64,000 bases of DNA from Micromonospora gifhornensis (GCF_016863515.1 NZ_BOPA01000021.1:1-64000), one strand, 5' to 3'. Counted from the stretch's first letter, positions 16,763 to 25,315 are shown. Translations and numbers: made by a program. The notes: generated from the letters alone by a model not told the origin.

Positions 16763-17415
16763 TGGGCGAGCGCGGCGTCGATGGCGGCGACCATGTCCGA
16801 CTGGGTACGGACTCCGGTCAGCTCCCGGCCGTTGAGGAAGAAGGTGGGAGTGCCCCGCACCCCGACGGTCTCACCGTCGGCCCGATCTGCGGCCACCCGT
16901 TGGGCGGTGGCCGGAGCCTCCAGGTCCTGCCGGAAACGGTCCACGTCCAGGCCGAGATCGCGGGCGTACCCGACGAACCTGTCGGTCTGCGCGGTGCTCT
17001 GGTGTCCCCACTGCGCCTGGTTCTCGAACAGCGTGGCGTACATCTCGGGGAACCGGCCCTGCTCAGCGGCGGCCTGCGCGGCGCGGGCGGCCAGGTCGGC
17101 GTTGGGGTGGCTGGCGATCGGGAAGTACCGCACCACGAAGGTGATCCGGTCCTGGTAGGTGTCCAGGATCTCGGTGATCGACGGGTAGACCGCGCCACAT
17201 GCCTCGCACTCGAAGTCGAGGAACTCCACCAGGGTGACCTTGCCGTCGGCCGCCGTGCTGAGCCGGTGGCTGTCGTCGCGGACCAGCACGGCCGGGTCGA
17301 CCGGCGCGCCGCTGGCGGCGGGCCGGTTGGTGTTCCGGTTCACGGCGATCACAACGATCATGGCGAGGATGAGCACCAGGATCATCGCCAGGGTCAGTCG
17401 CGTATTCCTCGTCAT
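16759..17415 (-). CDS. Membrane-anchored DsbA-like thioredoxin-fold protein
   Basis: A 218-residue thiol oxidase anchored by a single N-terminal helix (residues about 7-26). The thioredoxin-fold domain carries the active site C70-E-A-C73 in LDFECEAC and the cis-proline loop GVRGTPTFFLNG. It probably oxidises secreted proteins outside the membrane and is recycled by the VKOR protein encoded immediately downstream with a 4-bp overlap. It resembles DsbA-like or DSBA/DUF953-type actinobacterial anchored proteins; substrates unknown. Confidence 0.92.
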   Translation of the reverse strand: MTRNTRLTLAMILVLILAMIVVIAVNRNTNRPAASGAPVDPAVLVRDDSHRLSTAADGKVTLVEFLDFECEACGAVYPSITEILDTYQDRITFVVRYFPIASHPNADLAARAAQAAAEQGRFPEMYATLFENQAQWGHQSTAQTDRFVGYARDLGLDVDRFRQDLEAPATAQRVAADRADGETVGVRGTPTFFLNGRELTGVRTQSDMVAAIDAALAQ

Positions 17416-17526
17416 GCCGGAGCCAGCCTTTCGGTGCGGGTGCGCCCCATGCTGGCCGGGTTTCCTGTCAGCTTCCTGAAAACCACGCGCCTCAGCTGCG
17501 TGACAGCCCGCGCCGCCGGCCCCGCA

Positions 17527-17550
17527 CCGGGCGGTCGTGGCTCCGCCCGG
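17527..17550 (-). terminator. Terminator hairpin after the CDF transporter gene
   Basis: CCGGGCGG (17527-17534) and CCGCCCGG (17543-17550) form a perfect 8-bp stem with an 8-nt loop, 3 bp past the stop codon of the CDF gene. Confidence 0.6.
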
Positions 17551-17553
17551 ATG

Positions 17554-18468
17554 TCACCAGTGCGCGCCGTGGCACACGTCTTCGGCGTCCTGCGGCTCCA
17601 CCTGGAGGGTGGCGTGCTCGATGGCGAAGCGGTCGTGCAGGATCTGCCGGGCGCTGCTGAGCACCCGGCCCAGGTCCGCCCCGGCCGTCAGCTTCAGGTG
17701 CGCCGAGGCCACCTCCATGCCCGAGGTCAGGGTCCACACGTGCAGGTCGTGCACGTCGGCGACGCCGTCGAGGGCGCGCAGTCCGGCCCGTACCTCGGCG
17801 ATGTCCACGTGTGGCGGCGCGGCCTGGACGAGCACCCGCAGGGCGGCCCGGCCCAGCTTGTAGGTGCGGGGCAGGATGAACGCGCCCACCGCCACGGCGA
17901 CGATCGGGTCGGCGTACCACCAGTCGGTCACCGCGATCACCACGGCGGCGACGATCACGCCGACCGAGGCGAGCAGGTCACCGAGGACCTCCAGGTACGC
18001 CCCGCGCACGTTGAGGCTCTCCTTGGAGCCGGAGCGCAGCAGCAGGAACGCCACGACGTTGGCGACCAGACCCGCCACGGCGACGATCAGCATCGGGCCG
18101 ACCAGCACCTCCGGCGGTTCGTCGAACCGGCGTACCGCCTCGACCACCACGTAGACGGCGACCCCGAACAGCAGCACCGCGTTGGCCAGTGCCGCCAGCA
18201 CCTCCATCCGGTACAGCCCGAAGGTGCGTTGGCCGTCGCGGGAGGCCTTGCTGGCCGCGGTGATCGCGGCGAGGGCCATGCCGATGCCGAGCACGTCGGT
18301 GAACATGTGCCCGGCGTCCGACAGCAGCGCCAGCGAGCCGGTCACCCATGCTCCGACCGCCTCCACCACCATGAAGACGGCAAGCAGGGCGAAAGCCGCC
18401 CACAACCGCCCACGGTGCTTCTCTCCGGCGCGCAGCACCTGCTGCCCGTGGTCGTGCCCGGCACCCAT
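17554..18468 (-). CDS. Cation diffusion facilitator (CDF) metal efflux transporter
   Basis: A 304-residue divalent-metal/proton antiporter. Six membrane helices follow a short His-containing N-terminus (MGAGHDHGQQ). The SLALLSDAGHMFTDVLGIGMAL segment carries the HxxxD metal site of helix II and GAYLEVLGDLLASVGVI that of helix V; a cytosolic C-terminal domain with DVHDLHVWTLTSG follows. Zn(II) is the commonest substrate of this group, Cd/Co are alternatives. The ATG at 18468 has GGGAGG 7 bp upstream; an upstream extension to 18609 is not needed. A candidate metal-sensor operator overlaps its promoter. Confidence 0.92.
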   Translation of the reverse strand: MGAGHDHGQQVLRAGEKHRGRLWAAFALLAVFMVVEAVGAWVTGSLALLSDAGHMFTDVLGIGMALAAITAASKASRDGQRTFGLYRMEVLAALANAVLLFGVAVYVVVEAVRRFDEPPEVLVGPMLIVAVAGLVANVVAFLLLRSGSKESLNVRGAYLEVLGDLLASVGVIVAAVVIAVTDWWYADPIVAVAVGAFILPRTYKLGRAALRVLVQAAPPHVDIAEVRAGLRALDGVADVHDLHVWTLTSGMEVASAHLKLTAGADLGRVLSSARQILHDRFAIEHATLQVEPQDAEDVCHGAHW

Positions 18469-18499
18469 CGTGCGACCTCCCGCCCAGCCGTCGGCGATC

Positions 18500-18528
18500 A
18501 ACATATGCGGGCATTGCAATAAGTGCAA
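18500..18528 (-). promoter_or_regulatory. CDF gene promoter with overlapping inverted repeat
   Basis: On the - strand TTGCAC (18528-18523) is spaced 17 bp from TATGTT (18505-18500). The -35 and upstream spacer form TTGCA-5-TGCAA (18514-18528), an inverted repeat of the kind used by ArsR/SmtB-type metal sensors. Regulation by metal is inference; no ArsR gene is adjacent. Confidence 0.5.
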
Positions 18529-18618
18529 CTTTAGTGGTCGGTGGGCGGCCGGTACCGCGGTTCGCGCAAATTGCTGCGGGGCCGGCCCCGGCGTGACCAG
18601 CATGGTCACGCCGGGACG

Positions 18619-18942
18619 TCAGTGCGCGCCGCGCAGGTTGAGCAGGACGACGCCGGCGATGATCAGACCGACCCCGACCACCTTGGTGACGGTCAGCGGC
18701 TCACCGAGCACTGTCGCGCCGATGGCCACGATCGCCGCGGTGCCCAACCCCGACCACAGGGCGTACGCGACACCGACTTCGATGCCCTTCACCGCCTGGG
18801 CGAGCAGCGCGAACGCCGTCAGGTAGGCCACGGCCAGCCCGAGCGTCGGCCACAGGCGGGTGAATCCCTCGGTGGCCTTGAGCAGGCTCGTGCCGGTGAC
18901 CTCGGCGGCGATAGCGAGCAGCAGGAAAACGTACGCCACCAT
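18619..18942 (-). CDS. Small multidrug resistance (SMR/EmrE-SugE) transporter
   Basis: A 107-residue four-helix membrane protein. The essential membrane Glu is in LLLAIAAEVTGTSLLKATEGF, and the VAYALWSGLGTAAI and LNLRG ends fit the QacE/EmrE branch. SMR proteins act as dimers exchanging protons for quaternary ammonium compounds or guanidinium. The ATG at 18942 has GGAGTG upstream; it lies downstream of the flavin monooxygenase gene on the same strand, 78 bp apart. No guanidine riboswitch is recognisable. Confidence 0.92.
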   Translation of the reverse strand: MVAYVFLLLAIAAEVTGTSLLKATEGFTRLWPTLGLAVAYLTAFALLAQAVKGIEVGVAYALWSGLGTAAIVAIGATVLGEPLTVTKVVGVGLIIAGVVLLNLRGAH

Positions 18943-19020
18943 GCACTCCGTTCCACTGCGGTTGAGCCGACGGCTGTCACTGTGCCGGTCGGGCGCGGCG
19001 AACACCAGCGGCGCGCCTCG

Positions 19021-20394
19021 TCACCGGGCCCGCAGGTTCGCCCGCAGCGCACCCAGGATGACCCCGGGCCTGGCCAGCGAGTTCGGGTGCTCGCACAGGG
19101 ACACCACGTCGTTGAACCGGCGGGCGGTGGCGATGTCCGTGATCGTCGCGTCGACGATCTGCCGGCTGACCCAGCGGGAGAACCGGTAGCCACGCGGGTA
19201 CGGACCGTCGACGTGCGGCAGGGCCAGGTCGGCGGAGGTCGACATCGACCACGCGGCGTCGACCACGACCTGCTGCAGGGCCAGGAACTCGCGGGCCGGC
19301 TGCCGCAGATCCGGCCCGGTGCGCAGGTACGTCGACAGGCAGGCGGCGTGCAGGGCAGCCGCCGTGATGCCCTGCCCGTACACCGGGTTGAAGGACGCGA
19401 CGGCGTCGCCGACCGGGACCAGCCCGGCGGGGAAGCGGCTCAGCCTGTGGAAGTCCCGCCGCCGGCTGTCGGCGTGGCGGTAGGTCTGCACATCGCCGAG
19501 CAGTTCGCTGTCGGCGACCTCGTGGAACTCGGGCGGGAACTCGCGCAGCCGGCGAACGAAGTCCTCGGGCGTACGGCCCGGACGATTGTCCGCGTACCCG
19601 GCCATCATCGCCATCCACCTGCCGTCTTCGATGGCGAAGAACGCCGCCCCGGCCACCGCCGCCGAGGTCCGCGGGCTGTTCAGCGCCAGCACGACGGTGT
19701 GCTGCGGCTTGTCCTCCCGCCGCCGGAACAGCGCGGTGGCGTAGTTGAGGTGCACGCTCATCCGCCGCATCTCGGGCCGTTCCCAGCCCGCCTGCTCCAG
19801 CCAGTCGGAGAGCCGGCTCGACCGGCCCATGGCGTCCACCACGAGATCCGCGTTCTCCGTGCCGGAAGCGCCACCGGCCTCGTAGCGGACCCCGGTGGTG
19901 ACGACGCCGTCGAAGACCAGACCGGTGGCGCGGGCGGTGATCGTCTTGACGTTTGGCAACCGCAGGACCTGCTGCCGGATCAGCCCTTCCAACAGCGGCC
20001 GGCTGCCGGCCAGACTGTCGGCGTCGTCCGGCACGACGATCTTCAACCGCCCGTCGAGGTAGGAGCGGCGGGCCTCGGGCGGCGCCTCGATCGCTCCCTT
20101 GGCCACGGCCTGCCTGCCGAACCCGGGGAAGAGCCGCTCGAGTTGCAGGAAGCCGCCCGGCAGCAGGGCATGCAGTTGCGTCCCCTGCGGAACGCCGGGC
20201 CGGTGGCCCGGGACGTGCAGGTTGTCCCGATCGATGACGACGACGCTGTGCGCGTGCTCCGCCAACGCCCGCGCGGCCAGCAGACCGGCGACACTGCCGC
20301 CGAGCACGACGGCCTTGTCGATGAACGGCGACGGCTGGTCGAGAGGTCGCACCGCGTTCAACGTGGCGAAGACCTGGGCCGGAGAGAGGGACAT
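19021..20394 (-). CDS. FAD-dependent monooxygenase / oxidoreductase
   Basis: A 457-residue flavoprotein of the PHBH-like group. The nucleotide-binding motif GGSVAGLLAARALAEH is near residue 32, and the second FAD motif PVGDAVASFNPVYGQGITAA near residue 330. There is no signal peptide. Such enzymes hydroxylate or otherwise oxidise aromatic and polyketide substrates; the close match of the GD-FNPVYGQG block also occurs in halogenase-like relatives, but I see no clear WxWxIP motif. The start at 20394 follows TTTGGAGAG. Two palindromes lie about 100 bp upstream (20490-20508). Substrate unknown. Confidence 0.85.
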   Translation of the reverse strand: MSLSPAQVFATLNAVRPLDQPSPFIDKAVVLGGSVAGLLAARALAEHAHSVVVIDRDNLHVPGHRPGVPQGTQLHALLPGGFLQLERLFPGFGRQAVAKGAIEAPPEARRSYLDGRLKIVVPDDADSLAGSRPLLEGLIRQQVLRLPNVKTITARATGLVFDGVVTTGVRYEAGGASGTENADLVVDAMGRSSRLSDWLEQAGWERPEMRRMSVHLNYATALFRRREDKPQHTVVLALNSPRTSAAVAGAAFFAIEDGRWMAMMAGYADNRPGRTPEDFVRRLREFPPEFHEVADSELLGDVQTYRHADSRRRDFHRLSRFPAGLVPVGDAVASFNPVYGQGITAAALHAACLSTYLRTGPDLRQPAREFLALQQVVVDAAWSMSTSADLALPHVDGPYPRGYRFSRWVSRQIVDATITDIATARRFNDVVSLCEHPNSLARPGVILGALRANLRAR

Positions 20395-20489
20395 GGGCTC
20401 TCCAAAGAGGGGTCCGGGACGGTGCTGCCCGCGCACGGCCTGCCGTGGCGTCACGGCAGCGACAGAACGGCGGAAGCGGGTGATGGCAT

Positions 20490-20508
20490 GAACGTTCAAC
20501 GATCGTTG
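20490..20508. promoter_or_regulatory. Overlapping palindromes upstream of the monooxygenase gene
   Basis: GAACGTTC (20490-20497) abuts CAACGATCGTTG (20497-20508); both are perfect palindromes sharing one base. They are about 100 bp before the monooxygenase start and could be a TetR-type operator. No such regulator gene is adjacent. Confidence 0.4.
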
Positions 20509-20569
20509 TACCCGCACGGGGCGTCACCCGTAGCCCCGCGGACTGTCAGCGTCACGACAGTCGCCTACC

Positions 20570-21466
20570 TCAAACGGCGGTGGCACCGCTTGCAGAGGTG
20601 CTGGTCCGGGTGCCGACGCGATTCACCAGATAGCCGAAGGCGGCGGCGGTGAAGAACATGACGACGCCGTAGACGGCTGCCGGGATCGCCATCTGGCTGC
20701 TGTTGAGCAACGCCGGGCTGAGCGCGATCGTGATGGCCAGCGTGCTGTTGTGGATGCCGATCTCGAATCCGGCCGCCTTGGCGGCAGCGCGGTCGGTGCC
20801 GGCCAGCCGGGGCACTCCGTAGCCGATCCCGAGGCTCACCAGGTTGAACGCGAGCACGGCGAGACCGACCGAGACGAAGTAGTCGGCCAGGTTGTCCCGC
20901 TCACCGATCACGGCACCGGCGATCACCGCGACGAGCACGACGACGGACAGGATGCGCACCGGGCGGTTCAGGCTCTCGGCGACGCGGGGAACCCAGGCGC
21001 GGACCAGCATGCCGATGGCGACCGGGACGAGCACGATGGCGAAGACCTGGAGCACCTTGTCGAACTGGAGACCGATGCTGCGCGCGTCGCCGAGGAAGTA
21101 CGCCGCCGACAGGTTGACCACGATCGGCAGGGTGAACACGGCGAGCACCGAGTTGATGGCGGTCAACGTGATGTTGAGCGCGACGTGCCCGCCGAAGAGG
21201 TGGCTGTAGAGGTTGGCCGTGGTGCCGCCGGGCGATGCTGCGAGCAGCATCATCCCGACGGCCAGTTCCGGCGGCAGACCGAAGGCGAGCACCAGGCCGA
21301 AGCAGAGCGCCGGCAGCAGCAGCACCTGGCAGGCCAGCGCGATCACGGCGGCCTTCGGATGGTGGGCCACCCGGCGGAAGTCGGCGACGGTCAGGCCGAG
21401 ACCCAGACCGAGCATGATGACGCCGAGGGCGATGGGTAGTCCGATCAGGGTCAGGGCGGAGTCCAT
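20570..21466 (-). CDS. Bile acid:sodium symporter (BASS) family protein
   Basis: A 298-residue membrane transporter with nine to ten hydrophobic helices. The MLLAASPGGTTANLYSHLFGGHVALNIT and AAGFEIGIHNSTLAITIALS segments are the paired crossover motifs of the BASS (SBF) family. Bacterial members carry bile acids, pantoate or other organic anions with sodium; the substrate here is unknown. It is transcribed alone, 103 bp upstream of the monooxygenase-side palindromes and 68 bp from the FN3-CBM2 gene. Confidence 0.9.
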   Translation of the reverse strand: MDSALTLIGLPIALGVIMLGLGLGLTVADFRRVAHHPKAAVIALACQVLLLPALCFGLVLAFGLPPELAVGMMLLAASPGGTTANLYSHLFGGHVALNITLTAINSVLAVFTLPIVVNLSAAYFLGDARSIGLQFDKVLQVFAIVLVPVAIGMLVRAWVPRVAESLNRPVRILSVVVLVAVIAGAVIGERDNLADYFVSVGLAVLAFNLVSLGIGYGVPRLAGTDRAAAKAAGFEIGIHNSTLAITIALSPALLNSSQMAIPAAVYGVVMFFTAAAFGYLVNRVGTRTSTSASGATAV

Positions 21467-21534
21467 GACACAACATCGTTACCACCCGGTAACGCATTCA
21501 CCATCATCCGTGTGGCCGGATACTGCGGCAGTTG

Positions 21535-22275
21535 TCAGGACCACCGCTCGCAGCTGAGCGTGAGCCCCGTCGGCACGCTGCTGGTCGCGGCCAGCAGACC
21601 GAAGGTCGTCGACGCACTCGGTGCCAGGACGCGGTTGTACTCGGCGTGCCGCGCCGTCACCTCGGTCGACGTCGTCTCCACCACCGCGTTCCAGATCGAC
21701 TGGACGCTGCCGCCGCCGGGCCAGCTCAGGCGCACGCGCCATCCGTTGAGCTGGTCGGCACCGGTGTTGCGGACGGTGACCGTGGCGACAAAGCCGCTTC
21801 CCCATCCACTGTCGACGGTGGCGGTCGCGGTGCACGGTGCCGGCAGCCCGGTCCGCGCCGGCCCGCCGATGACGTACCGGTCCCGTACGCCGTGCGCGTC
21901 GCTGATCCGGAACCAGTACTCGGTGCCCGGGGTCAACCCGTCGATGGTGACCGTGCCGGAGCGTTCCGGTCCCGAGGTGCCCTGGGCGATCGGGTTCTGC
22001 CAGTCGATGGCGTCGTCGTGGCTGCCGAACAAATGGAACGTGATCGGCGGGTCGTAGCCGCAGGGCGGGACGACGAACGCGCTGTAGGTGATGGACACGC
22101 TGGTGGCGGTCGTCCCGGTCACCATGGCGTTGATCGGCAGCACCGGTGGGCAGACCGGGGTCGGCGACGGCGTCGGGGTCGCCACGGGTGCGGTCTGCGC
22201 GACGGCGGGCGTGACGAGCCCGGCGGCCAGGGTCAGGGTCGCGGTGGCCAGCACCACGCCGAACTCGCGTTTCAT
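21535..22275 (-). CDS. Secreted FN3 - CBM2 protein without a catalytic domain
   Basis: A 246-residue secreted protein. A signal peptide (MKREFGVVLATATLTLAAGL, cleavage near AVAQT) and a short Thr/Pro linker precede a fibronectin type III-like domain (about 45-140; GLTPGTEYWFRISDAHGV) and a C-terminal CBM2 (about 143-246) with bounding Cys and the Trp residues of the cellulose-binding face (DSGWGSGF, LNGWRVRLSWPGG). The start at 22275 follows GGGAGG. It has no enzyme domain, so it may be a polysaccharide-binding accessory protein or a truncated former hydrolase. Confidence 0.85.
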   Translation of the reverse strand: MKREFGVVLATATLTLAAGLVTPAVAQTAPVATPTPSPTPVCPPVLPINAMVTGTTATSVSITYSAFVVPPCGYDPPITFHLFGSHDDAIDWQNPIAQGTSGPERSGTVTIDGLTPGTEYWFRISDAHGVRDRYVIGGPARTGLPAPCTATATVDSGWGSGFVATVTVRNTGADQLNGWRVRLSWPGGGSVQSIWNAVVETTSTEVTARHAEYNRVLAPSASTTFGLLAATSSVPTGLTLSCERWS

Positions 22276-22340
22276 CCGTACCTCCCGAGTCGGCCACCGC
22301 TCGCGGCGGCCGGTTGTTCCTACTGGAGGAGGACGGCCCG

Positions 22341-22359
22341 GCACGGGGTTTTCCCGTGC
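22341..22359. terminator. Hairpin in the FN3-CBM2 upstream region
   Basis: GCACGGG and CCCGTGC form a perfect 7-bp stem with a 5-nt loop. It lies between the lutC stop (22522) and the FN3-CBM2 start (22275), both on the - strand, so it could end lut transcription or shape the 5' leader of the CBM2 gene. Confidence 0.4.
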
Positions 22360-22419
22360 GTCCCCTTGCCCTGTAACGAATCGCGCGGCTCCCCACGCGA
22401 TCCGCACCAAGTCTTTCAG

Positions 22420-22445
22420 TCGACGATCGTCGATACAACGGTTGT
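22420..22445. promoter_or_regulatory. Palindrome pair upstream of the FN3-CBM2 gene
   Basis: TCGACGATCGTCGA (22420-22433) is a perfect 14-bp palindrome, followed after one base by ACAAC-G-GTTGT (22435-22445). The pair is about 150 bp before the FN3-CBM2 start and could be a repressor operator. Apart from this and the hairpin, 22276-22521 shows nothing definite. Confidence 0.4.
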
Positions 22446-22521
22446 CGTGACGAAGATCCGGGGCCCGACCGGAGACGGCCATCGACCGAACGGGCCTTGC
22501 GCCGGCCGCATGGTCGCCGGA

Positions 22522-23124
22522 TCAGGGCAACAGGACGACGTGCAGAGTGCGTGGCCCGTGCACGCCCTCCACCCGGCTGAGTTCGATGTCGCTCGTGGCC
22601 GACGGACCGCTGATCCAGGTCAGCGGCCGTTGCGGGGTGAGCCGGGCGAGCGCCTCGGGCACGGTCGCCACCACCTGGGCCGTCCGCAGCACGCAGACGT
22701 GCCGGTCCGGCAGCAGGCTGAGCACGCGCCGCCCCTGGTCGGGCGAGCCGTCGAGGACGACCGTGCCGGTCTCGGCGACGGCGACCGCCGCAGCGGTGAC
22801 GACCGCGTCCGCCGCCGCGATCCGTCCATTGTCGAGGTCGTGGTCGGGTCGGACGGTCACCGTCGACGGCAACCAGCCCGACGGCAACCCCGGCGGTACG
22901 ACGACTGTCGCTCCCGCCGGCAGGATCGCGGCGATCGTGTCGGCGACGGCGTCCTCACTCACCCGGTGCACCTGGGCCCGGTAGTCGATCAGCCGTGCCA
23001 CGAACCGGTCCAGGTCGAGCGGGCCGCCGTGCCGGTAGTCCCGGGGCACCTCGACGGGGACTTGCGGGCCGCCGGCGGCGAGGGCGGCGCGTAACCGGCC
23101 GAGCAGCAGGTCCCGGGAGCTCAT
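22522..23124 (-). CDS. lutC: LutC-type LUD-domain protein (lactate utilisation)
   Basis: A 200-residue cytosolic protein of the LUD / YkgG family, the third component of the LutABC L-lactate oxidation complex. The domain is recognisable by VSEDAVADTIAAILPAGATVVVPPGL, VAVAETGTVVLDGSPDQGRR and the WISGPSATSDIELSRVEGVHGPRTLHVVLL end, which is nearly invariant in LutC. The ATG at 23124 overlaps the lutB stop by 4 bp (ATGA), indicating translational coupling. It is the last gene of lutABC. Confidence 0.93.
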   Translation of the reverse strand: MSSRDLLLGRLRAALAAGGPQVPVEVPRDYRHGGPLDLDRFVARLIDYRAQVHRVSEDAVADTIAAILPAGATVVVPPGLPSGWLPSTVTVRPDHDLDNGRIAAADAVVTAAAVAVAETGTVVLDGSPDQGRRVLSLLPDRHVCVLRTAQVVATVPEALARLTPQRPLTWISGPSATSDIELSRVEGVHGPRTLHVVLLP

Positions 23125-24551
23125 CGCCCGGCCCACCACTGGCGGAACGTCTGCGCCGGCGGGTCGGGCAGATCACGACTTGCGGTCCAGCCGTCCAGGG
23201 GCGGTGGCAGCGCGCACCCACGCCGCCCGGCGAGCCGGCTCAGCCGTACGGCCCGTTGCGCCGCCTCGTACAGCCGCGGATGGTCCATCGTGTACGCGGC
23301 CGCCGCCATCGCCGCAGCCTCGGCACGCGGGTGGGGCGCCTGGTCCCGCAACTGCACAAGCAACTCCGGGATGTTGATCTTCACCGGGCACGCGTCGTAG
23401 CAGGCGCCGCAGAGCGACGAGGCGTACGGCAGCGACGCGTTGTCGGCCACCCCGGTCAGTTGCGGGGACAGCACCGCCCCGATCGGCCCCGGGTAGACCG
23501 ACCCGTAGGCGTGTCCGCCGGTGCGCTCGTACACCGGGCAGACGTTCAGGCAGGCCGAGCAGCGGATGCAGTGCAGCGCCTGGCGACCGGTCGGGTCGGC
23601 CAGTACGGCGCTGCGCCCGTTGTCCAGCAGCACCAAGTGGAACGCCTGCGGCCCGTCACCCGGCGTCACGCCCGTCCACATCGAGGTGTACGGGTTCATC
23701 CGCTCCCCCGTCGACGCGCGGGGCAGCAGTTGCAGGAACACCTCCAGGTCCTGCCAGGTCGGCACCACCTTCTCGATGCCCATCACGGTGATCAGCGTCT
23801 CCGGCAGGGTGAGACACATCCGTCCGTTGCCCTCGGACTCCACCACCGCGAGGGTGCCGGTCTGCGCCACGGCGAAGTTGGCCCCGGAGACGGCCACCTT
23901 CGTGGTGAGGAACGTCTGCCGCAGGTAGTTGCGGGCGGCGGCGGCCAGGGCGGCCGGCTCGTCGGTCAGCCCGGGATCCACGCCGGGCATGGCCCGCAGG
24001 AAGATCTCCCGGATCTCGGCCCGGTTGCGGTGGATGGCCGGGACCAGGATGTGGCTCGGGCGGTCGTCACCGAGTTGGACGATCAACTCGGCCAGGTCGG
24101 TCTCCACCGGCGCGATCCCGGCGGCGACCAGTGCCTCGTTGAGCCCGATCTCCTGGGTGACCATCGACTTGACCTTGATCACCCGCTCGCTGCCGGTGGC
24201 CCGCACCAGGTCGGTGACGATCCGGTTGGCCTCGGTGGCGTCGGCAGCCCAGTGCACCACCGCACCGGCCTCGGTCACCCGCGCCTCAAGCTGCTCCAAC
24301 AGTTCCGGCAGACGGGCCATGACGTCGGTCTTGATCGCCCGGCCGGCCTCGCGCAACTGCTGCCAGTCCGGCACCTCGGCGATCATCCCGGCCGATCTGG
24401 CCCGGATGGTCGCGGTGGCGTGCCCGAGGTTACGCCGCAGCTGCGGGTCGGCGAGGCTGCGCCGGGCCGCGCTCGGGAACGGCTCCGTGCCGCGCAGGTG
24501 CCCCACGCCGGGCGGCGCGGTCGACGGCATGCCGAGGAAGGTGTGGGTCAC
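23121..24551 (-). CDS. lutB: LutB-type iron-sulfur protein (lactate utilisation)
   Basis: A 476-residue protein of the LutB/LldF family. An N-terminal LUD domain (about 65-290) is followed by two [4Fe-4S] ferredoxin-like clusters, CIRCSACLNVCPVY near 310 and LCGACYDACPVK near 360, and a C-terminal LutB domain (WTASRDLPDPPAQTFRQWW). In LutABC it carries electrons from L-lactate oxidation. The GTG start overlaps the lutA stop by 4 bp. All the diagnostic cysteines are present. Confidence 0.95.
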   Translation of the reverse strand: MTHTFLGMPSTAPPGVGHLRGTEPFPSAARRSLADPQLRRNLGHATATIRARSAGMIAEVPDWQQLREAGRAIKTDVMARLPELLEQLEARVTEAGAVVHWAADATEANRIVTDLVRATGSERVIKVKSMVTQEIGLNEALVAAGIAPVETDLAELIVQLGDDRPSHILVPAIHRNRAEIREIFLRAMPGVDPGLTDEPAALAAAARNYLRQTFLTTKVAVSGANFAVAQTGTLAVVESEGNGRMCLTLPETLITVMGIEKVVPTWQDLEVFLQLLPRASTGERMNPYTSMWTGVTPGDGPQAFHLVLLDNGRSAVLADPTGRQALHCIRCSACLNVCPVYERTGGHAYGSVYPGPIGAVLSPQLTGVADNASLPYASSLCGACYDACPVKINIPELLVQLRDQAPHPRAEAAAMAAAAYTMDHPRLYEAAQRAVRLSRLAGRRGCALPPPLDGWTASRDLPDPPAQTFRQWWAGR

Positions 24552-25315
24552 GGCCGCACCGCCGTGCGCTCACCGGTGATCGCGCTGCGCTCGGTGGCGG
24601 CCAGGATCTCGGCGAGGTGCACCGTCCGGACCCCGGTACGCAGCCGGGACAGGCCGCCGCCGAGGTGCATCAGGCACGAGGCGTCGCTCGCGGTGCAGAC
24701 GTCCGCCCGGGTGGACAGCACGTGACGCATCTTGTCGGCGAGCATCGCCGTCGAGGTGTCGGCGTTCTTCACCGCGAAGGTCCCCCCGAATCCGCAGCAC
24801 TGCTCGGCGTCCGGCAGCTCGACCAGGTCCAGACCGCGTACCGCGCGCAGCAGTCGCAGCGGCCGGTCCCCGACCCGCAGCATCCTCAACGAGTGGCAGG
24901 TCGGGTGGTAGGTGACCCGGTGCGGGTAGTAGGCGCCCACGTCGGTCACCCCGAGCACGTCGACAAGCAGTTCCGACAGCTCGTACGTCCGCGCCGCCAC
25001 GTCCTCAACCCGGCCGGCCAACCGGTCGTCACCCGCTCGTCGAGCCACCAGCGGGTGCTGGTGGCGCACCGACCCGACACACGACCCCGACGGGGCCACG
25101 ATCACGTCGTACGGATCGAAGGTCCGTACGTGTCGACGGATCAACGGCAGCGCCTCGCGTTGGTAGCCGGTGTTGACGTGCATCTGCCCGCAGCAGGTCT
25201 GCTCGGCCGGGAAGACCACCTCGTGACCGAGCCGCTCCAGCAGCCGTACCGTGGCCTTCGCCGCCTCGGGGAACACGGTGTCGGCCAGGCAGGTCACGAA
25301 CAGCGCGATGCGCAT
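24548..25315 (-). CDS. lutA: LutA-type (Fe-S)-binding CCG-domain protein (lactate utilisation)
   Basis: A 255-residue cytosolic protein with two Cys-rich CCG domains: EQTCCGQMHVNTGY with PSGSCVGSVRH, and YHPTCHSLR with EQCCGFGGTFAVKN. These are the LutA/YkgE signatures and bind Fe-S or heterodisulfide-reductase-like clusters. It is the first gene of lutABC, starting at 25315 after GGGAGGTGGGAG; an in-frame start at 25384 is unnecessary. No LutR/GntR-type regulator gene is adjacent, so regulation is unknown. It diverges from the chitinase gene with 209 bp between starts. Confidence 0.94.
   Translation of the reverse strand: MRIALFVTCLADTVFPEAAKATVRLLERLGHEVVFPAEQTCCGQMHVNTGYQREALPLIRRHVRTFDPYDVIVAPSGSCVGSVRHQHPLVARRAGDDRLAGRVEDVAARTYELSELLVDVLGVTDVGAYYPHRVTYHPTCHSLRMLRVGDRPLRLLRAVRGLDLVELPDAEQCCGFGGTFAVKNADTSTAMLADKMRHVLSTRADVCTASDASCLMHLGGGLSRLRTGVRTVHLAEILAATERSAITGERTAVRP

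Noticed and set aside
18943-19020. Guanidine riboswitch before the SMR gene
   Set aside because: The gap is only 78 bp and shows none of the paired ACGR-loop hairpins expected of guanidine-II or the longer guanidine-I fold.
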